Shown: positions 1 through 5,305 of the stretch, in pieces
Position numbering within the stretch: position 1 is the stretch's first letter
Layout of the letters: the number at the start of each line of letters is the position of its first letter
Source of the DNA: an uncultured Planctomycetaceae bacterium
Lineage (GTDB): Bacteria; Planctomycetota; Planctomycetia; Pirellulales; UBA1268
Assembly (NCBI GenBank): GCA_937926325.1
Contig: CALAZQ010000583.1
Location: 1 to 6,005 of the forward strand
Direction of reading: 5' to 3'
DNA length: 6,005 nucleotides
Program-made: the position numbers and the translations under genes
The notes under the pieces: model-generated
What the model was told of the DNA's origin: nothing
Seen by the model: the letters and a program-made list of their open reading frames with translations, nothing else
Database searches by the model: none

Positions 1-304
1 GCAGGCAGTTGAGCAGGATGGCGGTGGCCGACATGCCGTCGGCGTCGTAGTCGCCGTAGATCACAATCTGCCGGCCCGCCTTGGCGGCGGCCAGAATCCG
101 GTCGGCCGCCTCAGCGACCCCGATAAGCTCTTCGGGTTCCCGCAGGTTCGCCATCGAGGCGTCGAGAAAGCTGCGGGCGGCGGCGGCGTCGGTCACCCCC
201 CGGGCAGCGAGCAGCCGGGCAACGATCGGCGAGAGGCCGGCCGCCCGTTCCAGGGCTGCCACCGCGGTGGCGTCGTGCGGGGCGATGGTCCAGCGTTTCG
301 GCAT
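1..304 (-). CDS. recJ: Single-stranded-DNA-specific exonuclease RecJ, N-terminal fragment (cut by window edge)
   Basis: RecJ is a cytosolic 5'-to-3' single-strand DNA exonuclease of the DHH phosphoesterase superfamily, used in recombinational and mismatch repair. Only the first 101 codons are present; the rest lies left of the window. The frame is open throughout. The diagnostic signal is the DHH-family motif I at residues 80-90, IVIYGDYDADG, whose aspartates bind the catalytic metal ions. It is followed by the small-residue helix MSATAILLNCL. The preceding 79 residues match the usual RecJ leader, with a helical region (LIGVAEAADRILAAAKAG) just before the first strand. The ATG at 304-302 is chosen because GGAGG sits 5 nt upstream of it (310-314), the only well-placed Shine-Dalgarno in the window. 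The gene is divergent from the YkgJ-type gene. Other DHH phosphoesterases such as NrnA share motif I, but their N-terminal leader is shorter, so RecJ is favoured. Confidence 0.9.
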   Translation of the reverse strand, partial: MPKRWTIAPHDATAVAALERAAGLSPIVARLLAARGVTDAAAARSFLDASMANLREPEELIGVAEAADRILAAAKAGRQIVIYGDYDADGMSATAILLNCL

Positions 305-465
305 GGCAACCTCCGTGGCCGATTGGGGCAGCAGTTCCTGCGGCCCGCAGTATAGTCCCGGTGGCTTCGGCTTCGGGTATAGTGCGGGTCGACTCCGCCG
401 CGGAAAAACGGGCGGCGAGAGCGAAACACCAAAAAAGTCAGCGACACGACAACCAGAGCGACGAC
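305..465. promoter_or_regulatory. Divergent intergenic region with two TATAGT boxes and a 13-bp palindrome
   Basis: This 161-bp spacer separates recJ (minus) from the YkgJ-type gene (plus). TATAGT occurs at 351-356 and again at 378-383, exactly 27 bp apart, with a short tandem GGCTTC repeat (363-374) between them. On the minus strand the first box reads TATACT (354-349), a good -10 candidate for recJ. A perfect 6+1+6 palindrome, CTGCGGCCCGCAG (338-350), directly abuts the first box. I could not find a convincing -35 hexamer at 16-18 bp for either direction. The region must hold at least the recJ promoter, but the exact elements are inferred from hexamer similarity only. Confidence 0.35.
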
Positions 466-984
466 ATGGCGACCGCACCCACGATTAGCAAGCCAGGAAA
501 AACAACCATCCGCCGCCGGACGAAGCCGGCCCGCGAAGACCTGCCCAAAGACGTGAACCTCTGCGAACACTGCACCGCCAAGTGCTGTCGCTATTTCGCC
601 CTGCCGCTGGAGACACCGACCACGCGGGAAGAATTTGAGTCGCTCCGCTGGTTCCTGCTGCACGAGCAGGCCACCGCCTTCACCGAGGATGGCGAGTGGT
701 ACGTCTGCATCCACACGGTCTGTAAGCACCTGCAGCCCGACAACCGCTGCGGCATCTACGAGACCCGGCCCCCGATTTGCCGTGAATACACCACCGACAA
801 CTGCGAGTACGAAGACGACTGGGTCTATGACCAGTACTTTGAGACCGCCGAACAGGTGGTGGAATACATGGAGGCCGTGCTCGGCCCGGGGGGTGATGAG
901 CTTGGCGACGGCCGCAAGAAAAAGAATCGCCGCCGGTCGATCCGCAGCCCGAAGCCGCCGCTGCTGCCGCTGCTGGCGGGCTGA
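466..984 (+). CDS. YkgJ-type cysteine cluster protein (putative zinc/iron chelating)
   Basis: A 172-aa soluble protein of the YkgJ/Fe-S-cluster-like family (UPF0153 type), a widespread group with no firmly established biochemical role. Nine cysteines are visible. A CEHCTAKCC cluster lies at residues 33-41, Cys81 and Cys86 come in the CIHTVCKHL segment, and Cys95 and Cys105 flank the family signature CGIYETRPPICR (95-106); Cys113 follows. This CxxCxxxCC ... C.IYe.RP..CR arrangement is the reason for the call. The acidic/aromatic stretch at 114-125 and a strongly basic, proline-rich tail (residues 149-167) are peripheral. The ATG at 466 is preferred. A GTG at 361 in the same frame would add 35 low-complexity basic residues and lie within the presumed promoter. 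No strong Shine-Dalgarno precedes 466. The gene ends 53 bp before hisS on the same strand, so cotranscription is plausible. Metal binding is inferred from the cysteine pattern. Confidence 0.85.
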   Translation: MATAPTISKPGKTTIRRRTKPAREDLPKDVNLCEHCTAKCCRYFALPLETPTTREEFESLRWFLLHEQATAFTEDGEWYVCIHTVCKHLQPDNRCGIYETRPPICREYTTDNCEYEDDWVYDQYFETAEQVVEYMEAVLGPGGDELGDGRKKKNRRRSIRSPKPPLLPLLAG

Positions 985-1037
985 GTTTCTCGCGTGCTTC
1001 CGTTTCCTGCACCGCTGCCGAAAGAGTTCTGCCTGCC

Positions 1038-2363
1038 GTGATTACGCCGCGCACCCTCAAGGGTTTTCGTGACCTGCTGCCCGCCCAGGCCCTGGCCCGG
1101 GAGCGGGTGCTGGGGATTGCCCGAGATGTCTATCGGTCCTACGGTTTCGCCCCGATCGACACCCCGGCGCTTGAGTATCTGGAGATCCTCACCGGCAAGG
1201 GGAGCGAAGAGACCGACAAGCAGCTCTACCGGTTCACCGACCATGGCGGTCGGGAGGTCGGCATGCGGTTTGACCTGACCGTGCCCTTCGCCCGGTTTGC
1301 CGCCCAACACATCGCCAGCCTTGGCACGCCGTTCAAGCGGTACCACCTGGCGACCGTCTGGCGGGGGGAGAACACCCAGCGGGGCCGCTACCGCGAGTTC
1401 ATGCAGTGCGACTTCGACACCATCGGCACCACCAGCCCGGTGGCCGATCTGGAGACGGTGCTGGTGGTTCACGACCTGCTGGTGGCAATCGGGCTGGAGC
1501 GGTTCACCATCCGGGTCAACGACCGGCGGATACTGGCCGGCCTGCTCGAAACCCTCGGCCTGACCGACCAGACGACCGTGGTGCTGCGGTGTCTCGACAA
1601 GCTCGGTAAGCAGACGCCTGAGGCGGTTGGCCGTGAACTGGCCAGTCACGGCGTCGCGGCCGCGGCAGCCGACCAGCTGTTGTCGCTGTCGCAGCTTGGC
1701 GGGACGTCGGCAGAAATCCTGGCCGGAATGGAGCCGCTGGTGGCGGCCTCGGAAACCGGCCGGGCGGGGGTGGCCGCCGTCTCGGCGTTGCTGGCCGGTT
1801 TGGATGCTGCTGGTGTCGCGGACGGCCGGGTGACCCTCGACCCCGCGATTGCCCGCGGGCTCGACTATTACACCGGAATTGTGCTCGAGAGCTTTCTCGA
1901 CGACCTGCCGGGCCTCGGCAGCATCTGCTCCGGGGGCCGGTACGACAACCTGGCGGGGCTCTACACCAAGCAGTCGCTGCCCGGCGTGGGAGCGTCGCTC
2001 GGCATCGATCGCCTGCTGGCCGGCCTCGATGAACTCGGTCGTTTGGAAACGGCCGAAACCCCCGCCGAGGTGTTTCTGGCCCAGTTCGACGCGGCCCACC
2101 TCGGTGATTATCTGCGGATTGCCGCCGCGCTGCGGGCAGCAGGGCTGGCCGTCGATTTTTACCCTGAGCCGAAGAAGCTGGGCCAGCAGCTGAAGTGGGC
2201 CGGTAAGAAGGGCTTTCGCCTCGCGGTGGTGATCGGCAGCGATGAATTCGCCGCCGGCACCGCCCAGCTCAAACAGTTGGCGACTCAGCAGGCGACCACG
2301 ATTGACTGGGGCGGCGACCCCGAGCGGCTGGCCGCCGCCGTCCGGGCTGCGGTGGCAACGTAA
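1038..2363 (+). CDS. hisS: Histidyl-tRNA synthetase (histidine--tRNA ligase)
   Basis: This class II aminoacyl-tRNA synthetase charges tRNA-His with histidine using ATP; it is cytosolic and normally dimeric. The 441-aa length fits the family. The start GTG at 1038 gives the typical opening ITPRTLKGFRDLLP (residues 2-15), leading into motif 1. The substrate-binding MRFDLTVPFARF lies at 76-87. Motif 2, with its ATP-binding arginine, lies at about 101-124 (VWRGENTQRGRYREF). The histidine-specific HisA motif RGLDYYTG is at 273-280, the second histidine-site segment SGGRYDNL at 298-305, and motif 3 GASLGIDRLL at 318-327. The C-terminal anticodon-binding domain covers about 343-435. All catalytic elements are intact. 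Motif 2 continues as MQCDFDTIG, closer to eukaryotic and Bacteroidetes-like HisRS than to the E. coli type. HisZ, the paralogue in histidine biosynthesis, lacks intact HisA and anticodon regions, so it is unlikely. The gene follows the YkgJ-type gene and converges on the kinase gene. Confidence 0.97.
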   Translation: MITPRTLKGFRDLLPAQALARERVLGIARDVYRSYGFAPIDTPALEYLEILTGKGSEETDKQLYRFTDHGGREVGMRFDLTVPFARFAAQHIASLGTPFKRYHLATVWRGENTQRGRYREFMQCDFDTIGTTSPVADLETVLVVHDLLVAIGLERFTIRVNDRRILAGLLETLGLTDQTTVVLRCLDKLGKQTPEAVGRELASHGVAAAAADQLLSLSQLGGTSAEILAGMEPLVAASETGRAGVAAVSALLAGLDAAGVADGRVTLDPAIARGLDYYTGIVLESFLDDLPGLGSICSGGRYDNLAGLYTKQSLPGVGASLGIDRLLAGLDELGRLETAETPAEVFLAQFDAAHLGDYLRIAAALRAAGLAVDFYPEPKKLGQQLKWAGKKGFRLAVVIGSDEFAAGTAQLKQLATQQATTIDWGGDPERLAAAVRAAVAT

Positions 2364-2397
2364 GCCGGTTGGCCATCAAGAGCTTTTCGACTGACAG

Positions 2398-3903
2398 CTA
2401 GCCAAACGTCTGTTCGATCGCCGCCAGCTGGCGGGCCACCTCGGCGGCAGTGGCGGGACGGTCGGCCTTGTCGTGGGCCAGCAGTTGCATGACGAGCTCG
2501 GTGAGTGGCTGCGGGGCGGTCGGCACCAGCTCGGCGAGGGCCGGCGGGGTCCCCCGGGCGATCGCCGCCAGAATCGACACCATCGACTTTCCTTCGAAGG
2601 GCAGCCGGCCCGCGAGCAGTTCGTACAGAATCACTCCCAGTCCAAACAGGTCGCTCTTCGCATCGACCTCCTCCACGCCGATCCGTTCTGGTGACATGTA
2701 GGCCGGGGTGCCGACCACCGCCCCATCGACTGTCAGCCGGGTGTCGGCGGCGTCCAGCTCTCTGGCCAAGCCAAAGTCGATGATCCGCACCCGCCGGGCG
2801 GAGCCCTCCAGCAGGATGTTGTCGGGCTTGATGTCCCGATGAACCAGGCCGTGGTCATGAGCGGCCGCCAGCCCTTCAGCCAGCTCCCGGCCGATCCGGA
2901 CCGCTTCGGCGGTCGCCACCGTCCCACCGCCGGCGGTCCGATAGTCGGCCAGATTCGGCCCATCGACATGCTGCATCACGATGTAGGGCAGGCCCGCATG
3001 TTCGCCCACCTGATAGATCGTGACGACATGCGGATGGTTGATTGCGGCGGTCGCCTTGCTCTCCCGGAGAAATCGCTGCCGCGAGACGGCATCCTCGGCC
3101 CGGCTGGGGTGCATCAGCTTGATGGCGACACGGCGGCCAAGCTGGTCATCATGACCGAGATAGACCCGACCCATGCCGCCATGGCCGATCAGGCTCTTGA
3201 TTGCAAAGCCGCCAATCGCCTCGGGCAGTTCTCCGGCGGGACGATCGACAAACGGGTGGGCCGGCTGCCAGCCGCCCCCCTCCACGGGCCGCTGTTCACC
3301 GCTGTCGGGGTCAAAGATGATCGTCTCTGACAGCGGTGAGCGGGCGGAGTGGGTCTCGTGCGAGTCGTCCTGGACGACGAACGAGCAAAACGGGCCCCCG
3401 TGCAGCATGCAGCTGGTCTCGTCGATGGTGATTGACTCGCCGTAATGCTTCGCCACGCCCTTCATGATGCCGCGGGCCAGCACACAGAGCTGGCGGCTCG
3501 AACCGTAGACGAGGTGCAGCTCGTTGGGAGAATGCCGCACCGCCTCGAGCACCGGCGGTTCCGCTCCGGGATTGGTGGCCCGGATCATCGTGTGGATGAT
3601 CGATTCGGTGTTCTCAATCAGGTCGAGCGTCCGCCAGGACGGGTCGATGTGGCGGCCGGCCACCTTCACCAGGTGCGGCGCGAGAAACTCGCCAAAGCGT
3701 TCCACCAGCGCGGGCAGTGGCTCGCCCGCCCGCTCGGCCAGTGACTGCAGCAGCCCAACCGCCTCGCCGTCGGGATAGGTCTCATTGGGCAGGTAGCGGG
3801 ACGCACTGGTCGCCACCGTCTCGCGCAGCTTGAGCCAGGTCGTCTTGCCGGCTGTGGCCACGTCGGCGAACTTCTGGATGTAGAAGAAAATAATGCCGTG
3901 CAC
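2398..3903 (-). CDS. H-NOX (heme NO/O2-binding) domain fused to a Hanks-type Ser/Thr protein kinase
   Basis: A 501-aa protein with two domains. Residues 1-178 form an H-NOX (HNOB) heme pocket. It opens with MHGIIFF, like the MKGII start of known H-NOX proteins. The expected proximal heme ligand is His104, the conserved proline is Pro117, and the propionate-binding YxSxR is Tyr133/Ser135/Arg137. Cys140, Cys165 and Cys173 match the zinc-site cysteines of the Vibrio/Shewanella branch, with Glu162 where His is usual. A polar, proline-rich linker (179-231) precedes the kinase domain (about 232-499). The kinase has the Gly loop GHGGMG (240-245), Lys262 in VAIK, the probable helix-C Glu281, HRDIKPDN (355-362), DFG (376-378), SPE (404-406), Asp418 and Arg482, so it should be an active RD kinase. 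No membrane segment is visible, unlike many bacterial PknB-type kinases. The GTG at 3903 is chosen because H-NOX proteins begin exactly there; the Shine-Dalgarno is weak (GAAAGA). NO control of phosphorylation is inferred from the architecture. Confidence 0.93.
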   Translation of the reverse strand: MHGIIFFYIQKFADVATAGKTTWLKLRETVATSASRYLPNETYPDGEAVGLLQSLAERAGEPLPALVERFGEFLAPHLVKVAGRHIDPSWRTLDLIENTESIIHTMIRATNPGAEPPVLEAVRHSPNELHLVYGSSRQLCVLARGIMKGVAKHYGESITIDETSCMLHGGPFCSFVVQDDSHETHSARSPLSETIIFDPDSGEQRPVEGGGWQPAHPFVDRPAGELPEAIGGFAIKSLIGHGGMGRVYLGHDDQLGRRVAIKLMHPSRAEDAVSRQRFLRESKATAAINHPHVVTIYQVGEHAGLPYIVMQHVDGPNLADYRTAGGGTVATAEAVRIGRELAEGLAAAHDHGLVHRDIKPDNILLEGSARRVRIIDFGLARELDAADTRLTVDGAVVGTPAYMSPERIGVEEVDAKSDLFGLGVILYELLAGRLPFEGKSMVSILAAIARGTPPALAELVPTAPQPLTELVMQLLAHDKADRPATAAEVARQLAAIEQTFG

Positions 3904-3904
3904 G

Positions 3905-3956
3905 GCTGTCTTTCAGCAAAAAAAGGAAACCCCGCGGCCAGTCCCGGCCGGAGCGG
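3905..3956 (-). terminator. Terminator-like hairpin with T-run, plus a small hairpin at the kinase start codon
   Basis: Read on the minus strand, CCGC (3956-3953) and GGCC pair with GGCC and GCGG (ending at 3933) around a GGGACT loop. This gives an 8-bp stem with a 3-nt bulge, followed by GGTTTCC and seven T (3924-3918). It lies about 100 nt past the stop of the lipoprotein gene and could end its transcript. Immediately after it, GCTG-AAAGA-CAGC (3917-3905) forms a 4-bp hairpin that ends one base before the kinase GTG, with the AAAGA loop as the only SD-like sequence. The stem is imperfect, so this is a weak call. No clear sigma-70 promoter for the kinase was found between 3904 and 4056. Confidence 0.35.
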
Positions 3957-4056
3957 TGACTGCCAGGTGCTCCGCCCGCCGGCAGCAGCCTACCACGGCA
4001 GCGATTCCGGCCGATAGCGAAGGGCATGGGCCGCGGCAGTGTGAGGTCAAAATGGA

Positions 4057-5157
4057 TCAGTCAGGGGCTGAAATGAGCTCGCAAACCCGGTTGCGGTACA
4101 GCAACAGGCCGTGGGCGGCGTGGTAGAGGGCCCCACACTCAACATCGATGTCGGCCGTCTGCTCAAGCATCGTCACCAGCCGGTCGGCTCCCCGCAGCAC
4201 CCAGGGCTCGGTCAGCCGTTCTGCCGGCAGGGCCACGGCAAGAAACTCAAAGATATGGCCGCTCGACCCGAGCTTCGCGAAGACGTCGGGCGAGCTGGCA
4301 GGCCGCTCAAAATACTGCGTCGAAAAGCTGCCGTCGGCCTGTTGAAACTGCCGGGACCGCTCGATGCAGTCGGCGATCGTCAGCTCAGCCTCACCCCAGA
4401 CGCCTGCGAGCGGTTTCGCTGCCTCGGGATGCTGCTGCCGGTAGCGATTGACCGCCGTCGCCAGCCCGTAGAGCCGGTGGGCCCCGCCACAGGCACTTTC
4501 GGCGAGATCGGCCTCAAGCTCCATTGCGATCACCCGTTCAAGGTTCCAGGTTTCACCATCGGCCCCCTGCCAACTGCTGTCTGGGGGCAGGTAGGTCGCC
4601 AAGGCCATCAGCGTCCAGGTCGCCTCCTGACCCGGCCGCAGGTCGGCCTGGGCCTGGCTGAGCAAATCGCCGACCTGCGCCTGTTGGTCGCCGACGAGAA
4701 GCGGCCGCTCGAGTGGAATGCCGTCGCTGCCACACTGCGAGAGATAGCCGAGCCACTGATCGGGGTGGCCCTGGCCAAGCGTGCTGCCCTCCTCGACGAC
4801 GGCAATGATGCCGTGCGGACCCGGCCGCAGCTTCCAGCCCGCCAGGCGGCCACCGCTCAGCAGGTAGTCAAGCGCGGGCACGGGCTGGCCCTCATGCACG
4901 ACAGTGAAGCGTTCGCCGAAGGCCAGAATGCCGTGAACCACCTGCCAGGCCCCCTGGGTGGCGGTCGAAAGCTGGCGGCCGTTGCGGGTCTGGTCGAGCA
5001 CGCGGCCGATTCTCGGGCAGAGCTCAGCGGGGGCAACCGCGGCCGTCGCCGGCTGGGCGGCAGGTTCACCGGCCGGCCGGCCGCAGCCGCCAGCCAGCAG
5101 GCAGCAGACCGCCGCAGTGGCTGAAAAGAGCTGGTTTCGGGGCTGGAAAGCGAGCAT
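4057..5157 (-). CDS. Predicted lipoprotein with alpha/alpha-toroid-like repeats (planctomycete-type family)
   Basis: A 366-aa exported protein of unknown function. The N-terminus has Arg7, a hydrophobic stretch (about 9-22) and a relaxed lipobox LAGGC with Cys25 as the likely lipidated residue. An Ala/Pro-rich tether (26-45) follows. The body is helical, with recurring His/Gly-containing segments: QGAWQVVHGILAFG (68-81), CGGAHRLYGLATAVNRY (223-239), QADGSFSTQYF (273-283), GSSGHIFEFLAVALP (297-311) and ALYHAAHGLLLYRNR (343-357). DGSF and repeated paired helices suggest an alpha/alpha toroid, as in prenyltransferase or terpene-cyclase folds, but no catalytic motif is recognised. From memory, it resembles proteins often mislabelled in planctomycete genomes as an ADP-ribosylation-factor GTPase-activating protein; that name should not be taken as function. 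The ATG at 5157 gives the intact signal peptide, but no Shine-Dalgarno precedes it. It lies upstream of the H-NOX kinase on the same strand and is divergent from the metallopeptidase gene. The coding call is firm and the fold is inference. Confidence 0.85.
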   Translation of the reverse strand: MLAFQPRNQLFSATAAVCCLLAGGCGRPAGEPAAQPATAAVAPAELCPRIGRVLDQTRNGRQLSTATQGAWQVVHGILAFGERFTVVHEGQPVPALDYLLSGGRLAGWKLRPGPHGIIAVVEEGSTLGQGHPDQWLGYLSQCGSDGIPLERPLLVGDQQAQVGDLLSQAQADLRPGQEATWTLMALATYLPPDSSWQGADGETWNLERVIAMELEADLAESACGGAHRLYGLATAVNRYRQQHPEAAKPLAGVWGEAELTIADCIERSRQFQQADGSFSTQYFERPASSPDVFAKLGSSGHIFEFLAVALPAERLTEPWVLRGADRLVTMLEQTADIDVECGALYHAAHGLLLYRNRVCELISAPD

Positions 5158-5305
5158 GGAGGCAGAGGCGAATTAGCGACCGACCCGCGGCTGATTCGCT
5201 GCGAAGACTTGTTTCCGCAGGGGCCGGGGCCCCTACAATACTTCGACAGAAGTTTTGTCCCAAACGCCCGCAGCATTTCAGGAGGCGGCGCAAGCCGACT
5301 GCACG
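5158..5305. promoter_or_regulatory. Divergent intergenic region with overlapping back-to-back promoter candidates
   Basis: This 148-bp spacer lies between the lipoprotein gene (minus) and the metallopeptidase gene (plus). For the plus strand, TACAAT at 5234-5239 is a one-mismatch -10 with only a weak TTGTTT -35 at 5209-5214 (19-bp spacer). For the minus strand, TTGGGA (5263-5258) and TATTGT (5240-5235) are spaced 17 bp apart, each 4/6 to consensus. The two -10 candidates overlap, so transcription in the two directions could be mutually exclusive. A GGGGCCCC palindrome (5226-5233) abuts the plus -10, and a dyad ACTTC-GACA-GAAGT (5240-5253) lies just downstream. AGGAGG at 5280-5285 is 20 nt from the metallopeptidase ATG, too far for a normal Shine-Dalgarno. 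All assignments come from hexamer resemblance. Confidence 0.4.

Noticed and set aside
361..465. GTG at 361 as the start of the YkgJ-type protein
   Set aside because: It would add 35 basic low-complexity residues, sits between the two TATAGT boxes, and has no ribosome binding site.
81..488. 135-codon plus-strand frame at the left edge
   Set aside because: It is opposite recJ, which has the DYDADG motif and a good Shine-Dalgarno. The shadow product is low-complexity Ala/Ser/Arg.
825..2099. 424-codon open frame on the minus strand, opposite the YkgJ gene and hisS
   Set aside because: It is antisense to hisS, whose motifs are all intact. Its translation is Gln/Gly/Arg-rich with no recognisable domain, as expected for a GC-rich shadow frame.
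4022..4050. TTGACC (minus, 4050-4045) as a -35 box for the kinase gene
   Set aside because: No acceptable -10 hexamer occurs 16-19 bp downstream; the sequence there is GC-rich (ATGCCC).
4111..5124. 337-codon open frame on the plus strand, opposite the lipoprotein gene
   Set aside because: The minus-strand frame has a signal peptide, lipobox and family-like segments. The plus frame shows only low-complexity Arg/Gly/Pro composition.
5255..5305. TTG at 5255 as the start of the metallopeptidase
   Set aside because: It adds 17 residues before the usual family N-terminus and lies close to the predicted transcription start.
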